From contig NC_064538.1 of the NCBI RefSeq assembly GCF_023856365.1, forward strand, positions 11,688,435 to 11,752,434: a DNA stretch of 64,000 nt, in the 5' to 3' direction. Of the stretch, positions 24,260 through 35,970 are shown in pieces; within the stretch, counting starts at the first letter, position 1, and each line of letters begins with the position of its first letter. The DNA is from Brienomyrus brachyistius (taxonomy: Eukaryota > Chordata > Actinopteri > Osteoglossiformes > Mormyridae). Below the pieces are notes generated by a model that was given only the letters and a program-made list of their open reading frames with translations, had not been told where the DNA came from and searched no databases. The translations under genes were made by a program, and so were the position numbers.

Positions 24260-26773
24260 ACCAGTTCGTGTCCTTTCACAGTGTATAATTCCGTACCTCC
24301 CATCAACAGGAAGGATCAAAAATTGGGTTACAATCAAAACATCATCACTGTGGTTCCCTGGGTCTGTTGCAGCGACCAGCAGGTAATTAATAGACCGGTC
24401 GGATCCCTGTGCCGCTTTGGCATCGGTTGAGTCGTGGGGCGGAAGTGGAGGTAATATTTATCTTAATTCCAATTACCTTCATCTCAGCCGTTTGATGCTG
24501 TCAGGAGGTCAGTTCTCAGCAGCTCCAAAGCAGCGCTCTGCATTTCAAACGGTTTGATTCACCGGGACACTCCCTGTCAGGAAAGAAAAGATTTTCTCTC
24601 CACGCCCCCCCCCCCCCCCTTAATTGAGCGCCGACTTCAGAGAGAGTGATTAGTGCTCCGCAGAATCAAGGCATCTTGAAAGCAAACTAGGTTGAGGTGG
24701 TCGTTGGGGGTACAGCGGGCGTGCGGTGTGGCCAGGGGGTTTCTCACCGAGCCTTTTCTAGAACTTGCCGCCGTCTAATGCGTTTCCTCAGCGTCGCCTC
24801 CCAGTTCATAAAGAGAGCGTCTCCACTGTGTATCTTTACGTCGCCTTGTTTACATACTTTTCTGAAATGAAGCCGGGACCGTAAACGCGTAACCTCCGCA
24901 TGCAGCTCGGCTGTTTATGGCCGCCCCAGCAGCTGCTGGCTTTTGTCAAACTTGTCATGTGAGCCGGTACCCTCCTCCCCCGAGTGTGCGGCTTGTTAAA
25001 TCTAAAATGGCTTTGCGCTCTAATTAAATGGATATTTCATCTCATTCCTTGCCAGAATGTTCTGTCTGAAAGTTGCAGAATGGCAAAGCAAGATCCGTTT
25101 GTATAAATAGTTTTAGAAAATAGGTTTAGAGTCAGTTTAAACAAGACTGCGTATAACAGTGCTAACATTTGCGGTGATTATGATGTGACCCCCCGCATGA
25201 ACTATGCAAATTTGTTTCACATGAATTTGAATATCCATGCTAATGTTTTTTACCCCGAACAACCCGAAAAACATATATTTTTACATTTCACGACCCCCCC
25301 CCCCCTTTAAACAAGGATTTGTGAGGTTGGAGTGTATCCTAGCCGTCGATGCAGGATGGCAGCCATTTTGTGTTCTTGTCACAAGGTGAAGAGAGCGCAA
25401 GCTGGGTGTGATCTCATCTCATTCCCTCAGCCAGCCTTAGGACTGAATGTGTCCGCAGTGTGTCCTGCGTTCCTCAGATGGTTTGGGGAATATTTATGGA
25501 ATCGGACATCAGTTATATCGTGTGCCCTGTGCACTAGCCATGGCTATTTTTTTTTAAATTTCCTCTTAAGTCAGGGTTATTAAAGGAGAAATTCATGAAT
25601 TTGAATAATGCGTACAGCCCTGAGAAATGGTGGCGATTCTGATTATTCTAAGAGATGAAGATCTGTGGTGAGTTTAAAAAAAATGAGTTTTGCATGAGAT
25701 ACTGATACTGGACCGACACTGGTGTCAACAAATCTGGAACTCGTTCAGCAGAATGAGTACGAGTGCCGTGACACAGCTGAGGTGATAAGGGCATTACTTA
25801 ACACTGACTTTAACGTATATCTTAGAAGTTGTCCTTTTTGTTGCTAAAGTGCTGCAAATGAAATTTAAAAAATCGCCACCTTCTCTGAATGGTCTTCAGT
25901 TTTCCAGTCACAAATGAACCGACCCTGAAGGATTCTAAGAACGCATGCGCCGAAAGAGTCGAGAAACGATGAAACATGCGGCTCCCTTTAACGGCAGTAG
26001 CGACCTCTTTCATCAGGGCGTGAGGGTCCTCTGCGAGCATCGTTCACTGTTCACCGCCTGACAGAAGAAGCGCTCAGATTCTGCTGGACCGTGTGTTCAC
26101 TCAGCTTTGGGTCTCTCAGGACTGAAAGATTGTGGCCCATATCCATGTCCAAAATGTGCTTAACGCGCTCCACGATGGGAGCCCAGCGCTAAGCGTTGCC
26201 GCGGTCGCCCAGTGCGGCCTCCTGCTCCCCTTCCTCTCGGGGCCAGCAGTCCCTGCCTTGGCCGGCATTTTGTGACACCCAATATGACAGGCTTCGACTA
26301 ATTGATGCCACCTTGTCAACACTAATTACTGGGACTGCGGCAACGAGGAGGCAGCTAATTAACAGACTAACGATGTTTGTCACTTCAGACCGACCCAGAT
26401 ATTTAGGGAGAAGCCAGACTTGTCACCCTCACATCTGCTGTTTTTCCCCTTCGTGTTTTTACATTCCTCTTGCCCTTTCTTTTCATTTTTCTCTCTCTGG
26501 CTTCGGTTGGATGTATTGCCTCTTCCTTGTCACATTTACATCAGAATTGATTGGGACAGTAGTACAACCCAGCCTACCTCACTGCAGAGGAAAAACAGAG
26601 GAAATCGGTGAGGTGCTCCTCAGCGCTGACTGTAGTTGTCAGTTTCACACATTGTATGGAATCGCATCAAAGGCTGTTTTCATTGGACTTTATTCGAAAT
26701 TCTTTTCCCAAGCATGCTCAATGCTCTAGTTACCATGCAGTGTAAGGAAACACGGGAGAGACTGAATGATGAA

Positions 26774-26804
26774 TGTGTGTGTGTGTGTGTGTTTGTGTGT
26801 GTGT
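26774..26804 (+). repeat. (TG)n next to the Sema exon acceptor
   Basis: Nine TG units, one TTTG interruption, then about five more. It ends 47 bp before the exon at 26852. In the transcript it is a UG repeat, a class bound by TDP-43 and CELF proteins. Confidence 0.95.
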
Positions 26805-26851
26805 TATAATTCTGTGCATATCACATTTAATCTTAATTTTTTTTATTTCAG

Positions 26852-26992
26852 ATTCGAGTGGATGGCATTCCTCCTCCATCCCAGAATGCTCTGCTGTACG
26901 AGACGGTCTCGGTGGTGGAGGGAAGTCCTATACTGCGGGATATGGTCTTCAGTCCAGACTATCAGTACATCTACCTTCTGAGTGAAAAGCAG
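26852..26992 (+). CDS. plxna3: plxna3 exon: C-terminal part of the Sema domain (47 codons)
   Basis: This exon encodes the last blade region of the Sema beta-propeller, the semaphorin-binding ectodomain. It opens with IRVDGIPPPSQNALLYE, continues through SPILRDMVFSP, and ends with QYIYLLSEKQ just before the first PSI module. The acceptor is ttttttttatttcag at 26851 and the donor is CAG|GTGAGT at 26993. The exon is 141 nt, starts and ends in phase 0, and could be skipped without a frameshift. A (TG)n tract ends 47 bp upstream of the acceptor. The preceding exon is not in the window; in plexin-A genes it is usually a very large exon carrying the signal peptide and most of Sema. Confidence 0.95.
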
Positions 26993-28326
26993 GTGAGTGA
27001 TTTACAGCATAAACATGTGCCGGATTTCTGCTGCAGAGCCCAAGAGTAGAATAGTTTTAAATTTTGCTTTTTCTAAGGCACTAGCATGCCTTGAGGTATA
27101 GATGGAAGGGTCATTTTATTTTGGTGTGTGTGTCCTGTTATGGGCTAATGTTTCATTGGGGTTGAACCCGGAACCTGATTGGCTAAGGAGATAATGGGTG
27201 GATGCAGGCAATTGGATGAGTGCTATTCCCCTTTGTCTTTTAATGTTGTCTAATAAGTAGTAGAATTCATTGCCGTTTAGAATACTGTAATGAGTCTACC
27301 TGAAATTTGTTTATGAATTAAATTAACCTTGAATCACTGAACCTAAGACCTAAAGCGCTGGTTCGATAATCTTTTTCTCTCTTTTGCATGGCAGTATTCT
27401 CTTGCTGTGCTGCTGTAAGTTTCATTTTTAATTAAGGCTTGCAGTGCATCCTCATGTGGGCACATTGGCGTATTGAAGTATTGGTTGTAGTTCTTTTAAG
27501 CAGTGAATGAATCCTGGAAATCAATGATCCTGGCAGCTAATATACAAATGAGCGAATTGTTTGTAAAGCCTCAGAGTGGAAATTGTAAAGGCCCACGGTG
27601 AGGCGGCCTGTGCTTGTTAGCAGACCGTTCATGAGCATGAGAACGTTTGTTCTGCGCCGGGCGTTTTGTCAGCGGGGACTGAATGAGCCCCGGTACCGTT
27701 GAGTTCTTGTTTTAAAGCCCGAGCGGAACTTCAGTCGCTTGCTTTTAACGCCTGTAGGACGGGAAACGCCGAAACCTACGGCGACGTCTTTGAATCTTTG
27801 AATCATCCCCAGCTGGTTCCCCCGTCGGAAAGCTGGCGGAAACGTCTCCATTGAGACTGATGGGGAATAAAGCCGTTGTGGGGGGGTGGGGGGGGCAGAG
27901 AAGCTGCCATGCAGCTGCAGCAGAGGAGCTGGCGTTCAGGTGCACTGAAGAATGACTGCTGAGAGACTCATAATGCACCTTTAGTGAGCCCCCCACCCTC
28001 CCCCCTGCATAGGCGGGAGATTAATGAAGAGAATGAACTACTTACATCCACTGTGCTTAACGCATTTTCTAGCATGCTGACATGTATGATATATTCTTTT
28101 TCAAAATATGTTATTGATTGGTTTTAAACAAATCACAATGTATAATGGCACTTTGAATTTTAAGCAGTTTACTCTTTTATATCCATTTATGTGTGTGTGT
28201 GTGTTTATAAAATATAGTGACATACTGTGCATTAGAAGTACACAAGTATTCTCTCCTCATATCATAATAGCGAGGGTGCATAGGAGAACTAATAATGGGG
28301 GGATACCCCCCTCCCTCATTAGCACT

Positions 28327-28328
28327 TT

Positions 28329-28366
<38 letters not shown>

Positions 28367-28368
28367 AA
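28327..28368. repeat. (TA)n within a perfect palindrome
   Basis: A (TA)n core of about 32 bp is flanked by TTTAC on the left and GTAAA on the right, giving a 42-bp perfect inverted repeat able to form a hairpin or cruciform. Confidence 0.95.
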
Positions 28369-28571
28369 GCATTATATTAAACACGATGTACATGCAGATG
28401 CCCAAAGAGCTCTTTTCAAATCCAGCGACACTCGTAATTCTGAGGAACGAGATTTAAAGGGTAGCCATTTATGTTGTATGGATTTAATTTGAGATACCTT
28501 GCATTCAGACCAATAATCTCCGTCGTTAGTGTGTAAAGTTCTGCCCCAGCATGTTACACCGGTACGGAGTT

Positions 28572-28768
28572 CACATGCATTTATCGGGCGCTTTTATCCA
28601 AAGTGACGCATAAATGGTGACCTGAGCTCATCAGCCGGAATCCCTGAAGCGTTTTGGGTCAAGGACCTTGCTGAAGGACCCTATCCCAGCACGGGTACTC
28701 TGCCAGTCCCAGGATTCGAACCCGCGACCTTGCAGACATTGGCAGTTACACACTGCAGCACACGGCTG
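28572..28768. mobile_element. Dispersed fish repeat with tRNA-like B-box segment
   Basis: It contains CATTTATCGGGCGCTTTTATCC and AAAGTGACGC, then GGTCAAGGACCTTGCTGAAGG and GGATTCGAACCCGCGACCTT. This order (TTTATCCAAAGCGAC ... CAAGGGCCTTGCTCAAGG ... GGATTCGAACCCGCGACC) is very common in fish genomes as a SINE-like repeat. GGATTCGAACC is a reverse-complement pol III B box. I do not assign a family name. Confidence 0.65.
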
Positions 28769-30589
28769 AGAAAATGCAAGACGGGCAAGTGCCAGGACGG
28801 ATGCGTTGCAGTATGGATGAATTTCAATTCCTACACTTAAATATGCGTACTCATTTTTTCGCACTGTCGGTAATCCAAGGGGATCTCTCTTGAGAAGAAT
28901 TGCAAATATGATGAAAAGCAGGCTGTTTGGAGCAAAACAATGAAGAGCCACACAGGAGAAACTCCTCAGTGGGAGGTTGTGAGAGAGTGGAGATAAAGGA
29001 CGGAGCACCCACGTCTGATTTAACTCCGGATCGCGTCGGCATGCCTGTTCAGAAGGCAAAGACCTGCATCAGCTATCCTCAGACTCCACAGCGCGTTTCA
29101 AATAGCTTATGAAAAACGAGGCGTGTTCAGAAATGAGTGAAGTTGGATGAAAGGGATAAAAAACAATGAAGGAAAATGTGGAGTTGGAGGGTGAGTTGCA
29201 CCTCAGTGCTTTACTGTAGGGAGATGAATCCCCCAGAGAGGAGATACCGGCAGCCATAATGGCAGAAGGGAGCAGGTCTTGTCCAGCGTCTGCGTCTTTA
29301 ATGATCGACGCACTTGGGCATTCAGAGGTAGGAGACACGCCCACGTTGCAGTTATTGACGTTTCCTTTAAATGATTAAAAGGGGAGCGCTGTGTGTTTAA
29401 GGGAGCATCTCACCCTCGTGAATTGATTGTTCTGGCAGGGAACATTAAAAGGTCTGTTGTCTAGAGATCATCAATGAAATCTGAGTGCTCACCAAATAGA
29501 CGCGACCCAAACAGGCAAAGACGTGAGTTTCTGCGGTGACCACGTGGAAGTTTTGTTTTGAAACCGGCAAAATTGCAGCCTGTGTCATCCCTCAGAGCTC
29601 AGCCGTGGATTCTTGGCTTCTGGGTGTATGAAGACGCAGAATTACCAGGCATAAATGATTTATATCCTGCTGTGGTTGAGAGGCTAAGGTACTGCATTAG
29701 GGGCAGGTGTAGATAGGTAACACATTCACACATAGCAACTTGGATCAAAGGACTACAGGTACAGACTCAATGCATTAAATACTCAAATTGATCTCTTGCT
29801 TAGTATAATTTTGTTTGCCGGTTGAGGTTGTCGTGTCGCACATGACTTAGTCTGTCACACATTTAAAAATTCAGAGTTTCCCCATAGCTGTAACCACATA
29901 CAGGCACTTTTTCTCCTTCGTCCAGTATCGTGTGATTTTTGCTTCATTAGCATCTTGATATTGGGTTGATTAACATGTTATGTCTGTGTCTGTGGTCTTG
30001 TGCTGTGACCAGCCTGTGCCTGCTTTGTTGTGCATATTCCTCTGACTTATTTGTGTGGGTGCTGGACACGAGCCTCATTGAGAACAAGTAGCATCTGGGG
30101 AGATGGCGGTTTGAGGGAGTGGATCTCGAACATGCAGACCCTCGCAGAATAAACGCGGCAGTCAGGGTACAGCACCTCGCCCGCCCCCCCAGCCCGCTCT
30201 GTGGCTCACGGTCAGAGATGCGCCGGGGGGTGTCCGCTTAGCCCTCTGTCATCCTCCTAGGAGCAAGGCAGAACCTGCAAGGTGGGGCCGCGTCCTCTGG
30301 CACGGACTGGCAGAAATGGCGTGGTTCCATGGTGGTTGCACTCAAAGTTTGAATCCTGAAGAATGGTAAAATTATCGTCCTGCTTGTTGAGAGTCACAGT
30401 GTGGCCACATATGTGTTCTTTTGTTAGTACAGAATTACGCAGCGTGATTTTTTGCATCGGGCCTCTTAGAGATTTGGCTTGAAGGGTGTAGGTTCGGGAT
30501 CTGGCTAATTATGTCAGGGTGTAACAAGTACACTTGAAGGCCGACCATGTCAGTATAACACTTGTAGAGTAACGCGGATGGAGCCCGGA

Positions 30590-30890
30590 GGACGAAAGGT
30601 TCAGTTGCATTGTGGCCTCACAGCACCTGGGCTGCGCGTCTGATCCCTGCCCTTCTGTTCCCTGCAGCTCCGCACCTGTAGTCCCTGCGTCTGCGTGAGT
30701 TACCACCCTCGTAACGTGTGGTTAGCCGTACTGGAGTCTGGAGGGAGGATTGCCCTTCTTTTGACTGTGTAAATGCCCCACAATGGACTGACGTACTGTC
30801 CGAGGTGTCCTGTAAATCTCTGCCCAGTGCATCCTGGGATAGGCACGCCCCGATGCTGCCTAGGATAGGCAGCTGGATGGACTTCTCTGG
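30590..30890 (+). mobile_element. Diverged tRNA-derived SINE, nearly full length
   Basis: Recognisable blocks in order are: GTGGCCTCACAGCACCTGGG (tRNA-like head), CCCTGCGTCTGCGTGAGTTACC, CCCCACAATGGACTGACGTA, CAGTGCATCCTGGGATAGGC and a GGATGGA tail. These are the parts of a common fish SINE (bulky head, CTGCGTGGGTTTCC middle, CCCTGCGATGGGCTGGCG, CTGGGATAGGCTCC, GGATGGATGG tail). High divergence suggests an old insertion, in gene orientation. Confidence 0.65.
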
Positions 30891-31247
30891 AGTGTAAGGT
30901 CGTTTCTGACACTTCCTGCAATTAAAGGAAAACCCCCTTTAATTGAGATAATCCACTCCAAAGCACATAGCTCCGAAACCAGGATTTGTGGGTACATATT
31001 TGGTGACATGTAGCAGAAGTTCGGGCTCTGTTTGAACATGGCTCTATATAAATTTCTAGAATTGTGAGGTGACTCATGATCTATGCTTCCAGGAACAGAT
31101 GCCATGAATTCAGTGCTTTGGCTCTATTACACCAGCATAAGATGCCTTTGTATGGCTGTCATATGTGCCTGTGGAGTCCATGTCGAGGCCTGTTTGGCTT
31201 TCGTGCTGTTTCCTTTGCGCTGACCCTTGACCCTTTGTGTGTTTCAG

Positions 31248-31348
31248 GTGAGCCGGGTGCCAGTGGAAAGCTGTGGGCAGTACCATAGCTGCCGGGCCTG
31301 CCTTGGCTCTGGGGATCCCCACTGCGGCTGGTGTGTCCTCCACAACAA
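31248..31348 (+). CDS. plxna3: plxna3 exon: Sema end and first half of PSI1
   Basis: The exon reads VSRVPVESC then [20 protein letters not shown] and VLHN, with the final codon (AA|G, Lys) split across the next junction. The five cysteines and the DPHCGWC core are the signature of a PSI (plexin-semaphorin-integrin) domain, a small disulfide-knotted module that orients the propeller relative to the stalk. The acceptor is gtgtgtttcag at 31247 and the donor AA|GTGAGT at 31349. Length is 101 nt, phase 0 in and 2 out. The first six exon bases, GTGAGC, themselves resemble a donor site. Confidence 0.95.
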
Positions 31349-32371
31349 GTGAGTACAAACACGGCTGGCATTGTGGCTTGTATCCGACAAGCCGTGTCCA
31401 TCTTGGATGAGCATCTAGCCTGGTGGGTTGCTGTCTAAGTCACCCTCGACTTGCCTTTGTAGCATGCGGACATTTTGCCTTCAGTTCCTGTGTGATTTCT
31501 CGGGGATAATCGCATTTCCTCCGGTCCAGGGGCGTGCTGTTCCTGTGAATCGGTAACTGTAAATTGCTCTTGGTGTATTAATTCGTGTTTTTGTGCCTGC
31601 TTTGTGCTGGGCTGGCCCTCCTTGCATGGTCCATCCCAGAAGCACTTTCATAACACCGCATCCTTTGTGGAATTATCCCGCCGGCGCTGTAACCCTGCCT
31701 GTGTGGGTAGTTAATGAAAATGAAAAGACAGATATAATGTATGCTGAATTCATATTCCGTTTGGGGAGGGCGAAAAAGCAGAGGGACCAGCAATGCAATA
31801 TGTGATGTAGTGTGAGCCTAGACACATCTGGATTTATGCCAGCCAATCAGGAAGCTGCCCTGAGGTTAGTTTCACCTGGCCTACATAGAGTGTAGCAGGT
31901 GGCAGACCTCCCAGATGTGCTGTTCCTGAGAGCCCATGGGCAACAGCTGTTAAATCAGAGAATGCCTGAACAGCTGGAGTACTCTGGCTCGTTGCCATTC
32001 CACCCTGCCGAAGCCCCCGCTAGACCCGCTCTGCGTGTCCCAGGTTCGGTAAACTCCCTTGGATCAATATGTACAAGCACCCCATTTGTCTTCAGTGGGA
32101 ACAACAGGGAAACGCGCATGCAGTGGCTGATGGGAGTGGTCTGTGCTGGTAAAGCCGACCATGAGGAAGAAGCAACTTTAAATCGCTTCCAAACAAAATT
32201 TAAAACGACAGGATTAAAAGTAATTTCCTTAACTGTGAAACTGAGAGCATTTTGCAAAATGTATTGATGTGTGTGTCCCCCTCCCCCCGCAGCTAAAGGA
32301 TATGGGCTGACTTCATACTTGTGCCACCCCTCATGTCGTGCAAAAGTAGCGGGTGGGTCACTGTCGTTCGT

Positions 32372-32386
32372 GGGGGGGGGGGGGGG
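32372..32386. repeat. G homopolymer (15 bp)
   Basis: Uninterrupted G run; one of the few long G runs on this strand. Confidence 0.95.
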
Positions 32387-34482
32387 CAAAATGCAGTGTT
32401 TTTCTGAGCTTCGGCTCCTGAGGAAAAACTAGTGAAGAATTTCGGAAGCCCAGACTTTCATATTTTTCAATCCTTCCTTACCTTAATCAAGATAAAGATC
32501 TTTAATTAAGATGCAAATCTTGGATTGATGGAATAATTAGAATAGACTTTGCAGCTCCAGTTTGCAAATGACATTTCTTTGCATATTAATGCTGCATTCC
32601 CAGAATTTACATGACCTTGTGACAACCACTGCACACTGCAATTAGTGTGAGATCAAGCAAAGTGATGAGAATAGATTCAATGGCGGAATTGTCCCCATTC
32701 ACATATTTCGCTTCCCCTCTCTCCACACAACATCCCCAATTGCGAGGCTAAATCCTGCCTTTTAAAGGAGCATGCTCAATAAGCCTACCGTCTGCCCCTG
32801 TAAGTTTCCTGGCTCTCAAGTTGCCAGACTGCTATTTGACTATGAATGCCCACATGTTCAACTGGGAACAATGGGAGTAGTGGGGTAAAATTAAGAAATG
32901 TGGCAGCCACATCCATCTCGGGGGGGCAGCAGCCCCCTCTCACAGCACTGTGCGTTCTTTCACTGTTGGACGTCTAAAGAGGCCAAGAAAGAAGGCCATT
33001 GTTCCCCCTCTTCGGGCGGCAGTGAGGGTCAGCCTGAATATCCTTGTACAGCAGAATCACCTCGGTTCCAAACAATGTGCTTTAGAGAGGATCTCTGTTT
33101 ATGTCCAACCTTAAGGCCATTATCTAATGGGTCACCCATTTAATTAAGAGACTTTTCCAGTGGCCAAATAGTAGCTTAGCTTGTTTGCCCTTTCAGATAT
33201 CACTTGCTTATTTCAATATGGAAAATACTATAATGGTATATTGTTTAATCATACATTAGAACGAGTTTCTACTCAAGCAATTAATGAAGCCTCTAATCCT
33301 CTTTAATGCTAAACCCAGCCCCCCCTCCCTTCCCCCTATAGATCATGAGCACTAGTATTAGGTTTAATTGTAGTATTTTCACCTAGTGAGTTACTGGAGA
33401 GCAGAATTCATGTCCTCTGGAAATCCCCAGTGACAGTTTCCCACTATGGGAATTGCCAGAATTGCTTCTGTTTAATTGACAGTATATTGAATGCCTGCAT
33501 TTGGGTGGCATTTCCAATTTCCAAAATCCTGTTTTCCACCAACTCCTAGCAGCTGGGTAACGGGAAAAGTAGGCCGGTGTTGATGAAACGCTCAAGCATG
33601 ACAAAAACAGAAAATGCCACCCTTACATGCATTGAATGTGCAAATTCATGGCGCCATTAATGTGAACGGTTTATGAGATTAAACGTCAACCGGCTTCCTG
33701 TTTACCAAGTATAGCGTCAGAGGAAAGACTGATCTATTTGTGTAGATAATAGTCTAAACGGTATGTTCATGTAACCATTTTCGTTATTGAACGTTATTTG
33801 CCAGGAATATTGTGGAGAAGAATGTTGTACTTCAAGGGTTTGCATTGATCTTTAAAAGGAGCGGTTAGTACAGTAGTTAATTACTTCAATTTCATTGCAC
33901 TGAACCCTGGACACAGTCTTATATGCCACTTTGTTAAAGCCCCTTTTCCCTCCCAGAGGGGAGCTACGCTGAAGGGTTGCTAAAGAGACCCCTTTTTAAA
34001 AGCAGCCTCCCCATGTGCCACCTCAGCTTCATACTCTTTTCAGCTTTTCCCTGGAGGCTCCTTAGCTTTGAGCCACCACGTTAGCCTAGCCAGATAAGGG
34101 GAGAAAAACTAAATGCACCCTGGGAAATCGTCTGTGTCCATGGCAACAATAGGAAACTGGAAGATGGATTTGCAGTGTGATTCAAACCAGTGGCGTTTAG
34201 TGATTTCTTCCGACCTGCATATTGTCTCTCTTGAAAAGCAGAGAAACTGGCCACTTCAGACTTAATTTCTAGGTATCACTGTTGTGTGCAAATGCATTTT
34301 GTAATTTCCTGAGGTTTTATCAGTGCTTAGTAATAATGTGCTCATACTTTATATCAGGCAGAAACAGTGCTTAGGTCATCGATAAGTGATTCTGCAGTGT
34401 TTACCTTATTTTTTGTGTAACTGGGAAAACTGCCTTGTTTTCTTTAAAAGGAAGCAGATTTCACTTAAGTGCCACTCATGCT

Positions 34483-34531
34483 ATCATCATCATCATCATT
34501 ATTATTATTATTATTATTATTAATAATAATA
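34483..34531. repeat. (ATC)n(ATT)n(AAT)n compound microsatellite
   Basis: ATC units pass into ATT, then into AAT. The ATT and AAT halves are complementary and could fold into a short hairpin. Confidence 0.95.
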
Positions 34532-34669
34532 AACTGAGTTCATTGCTTCCCATGGGAAAATTCTCTTCATGGTTAAACATAGCCTCGTATTTAAGGCTTC
34601 TTTCTCAGTCTTCATAATGTTAACAAAATCTTGATCTACAAAATCTTTAATTACAACTGAGAATATAAT

Positions 34670-34805
34670 GAAGTGAGCCCTGCGATGGGTTGGTGCTCCA
34701 TCCTGGATTGTTCCCTGCCTTGTGCCCGTGGCTCCCAGAACAGGGCTCCAAACCAGCACAACCTCGCATACGACAAGCAAGTAGAGAAGATGGATGGTTG
34801 GATGG
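34670..34805 (+). mobile_element. SINE 3' half, same family as the copy at 30.6 kb
   Basis: Reads CCCTGCGATGGGTTGGTGCT, CCATCCTGGATTGTTCCCTG, CCTTGTGCCCGTGGCTCCCAG and ends in GATGGATGGTTGGATGG. The match to the usual SINE tail is clear; the tRNA-like head is missing, as expected for a 5'-truncated retroposed copy. Confidence 0.75.
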
Positions 34806-35749
34806 AAGGAGGGAAGGAAATGAAGTGTATGGTTTAAGTAACAACTGAAGTAATTATAGACCATTTCATAAATTGATCAGCTTTAAGCTGGTCTTTGGCA
34901 GTGGTGTTTCATGATTGGCTTGTGGAAATGAGATTGCCATTACTGGAAGGAACATCCAGATTAAAATCAATCTTAAACTGACTTGCCATACATATCCATA
35001 CAAATTCAATGAATACGCCACTTTCTGTAAACATATGTCAAGGAGAGTCTGCTGACTGCTTTCTGGTCACCTACACAGGTACTCCGACTTGCGTTATCAG
35101 AAATCAGTAGGTCAGCTAAATTCCGGAAGCTGAAGGTTATTGAATCCTGTAAATTGGTCTGTAGACAACAGAATGACCCAAAACTCTCTTCCCATCTATA
35201 TTTCATATTTGCAATGAAGCCCTAGTCGTATTGATGACTAAAGCAGACTCCGTGACTTTCTCTCCTACGACGAACGTGCTCGTTTGCTCATTCCTCTCTG
35301 GCCCTTATCACACACCGGTTGACACACACCTCCCTTCCCCCTTAGAAGAAAAATCTAAGTCCATCATCTTGCTCGATGCATAATTTCATGCATTTAATAT
35401 TTTGGTGATTAAATTGGCGGTTTTGCCCAAGTAACCTGGTGAAATCTTTTAGGATGGAGCATTTTCATAGAGCTGCTGGATACTGTAGTTAAGTTCAGTG
35501 TGTGGGGTCATTAAAAGCAGAGCAGAAATTAACAAATTCAATAACCTATGGAAAAAAACGTAAAATGACTAGAACACACAGAGAGCTGATTTGTTCAAGA
35601 AATATCTTATTTAGTAGTGAAGTAGTTAGCTGCTTGACCTCATTTTGTGCGGTAAAAGGATGAGTTTGTGCTAAAATGAAGTACCCCATTCAGCGCGCGC
35701 CTTCCGCAAAAGGTTAATGTGACACCCCAACCCCCCCTCACTGAATCCG

Positions 35750-35767
35750 CCCCCCCCCCCCCCCCCC
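35750..35767. repeat. C homopolymer (18 bp)
   Basis: Uninterrupted C run in intron. Confidence 0.95.
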
Positions 35768-35926
35768 GCACACGTCTTTTAACGCTTCAGTACATTCGCC
35801 TCACTTGACAATTTATGGCCCCATTTGACCTTATCATTTCTCCAACACAGAGCTCCTTGTGCTAATTGACGCTGTGTTCTGCGCGCCTTGTCCTCGCCGA
35901 GGTGAGGCAAGAGAAAAGGCAGCAGC

Positions 35927-35970
35927 GCGGGTCCACGTGGCCCCCCAGGCGGGTCCACGTGGCCCCCCAG
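35927..35970. repeat. Perfect 22-bp tandem duplication
   Basis: GCGGGTCCACGTGGCCCCCC plus AG occurs twice without spacer or mismatch. Each copy carries a CCACGTGG palindrome with a CACGTG E-box. Confidence 0.97.

Larger units (their letters stand above)
18001..26851 (+). other. plxna3: Intron of plxna3, last part of the 5' long intron
   Basis: Noncoding by inspection. Holds a probable SINE tail near 19.2 kb, the 21-bp GC-rich minisatellite at 20.8 kb, poly-C runs near 24.25, 24.61 and 25.30 kb, and the (TG)n beside the next exon. A weak candidate cryptic exon (23823-23867) is discussed in the findings. AT-rich stretches around 21.3-22.4 kb show nothing recognisable. Confidence 0.7.
26993..31247 (+). 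other. plxna3: Intron of plxna3 between the Sema exon and the PSI1 exon
   Basis: About 4.26 kb. Contains an AT palindrome at 28327-28368, a fish dispersed repeat at about 28572-28768 and a diverged SINE at about 30590-30890. A short stretch near 27120-27210 faintly resembles the same SINE 3' half. Nothing else coding was seen. Confidence 0.85.

Noticed and set aside
27115..27215. Faint similarity to the 3' half of the SINE family
   Set aside because: Only CCTGTTATGGGCTAATG and GGGTGGATG match; could be chance.
29670..29760. Short stretch resembling a tRNA-like SINE head
   Set aside because: Similarity limited to a few bases around GAGAGGCTAAGGTACTGC; boundaries and tail missing.
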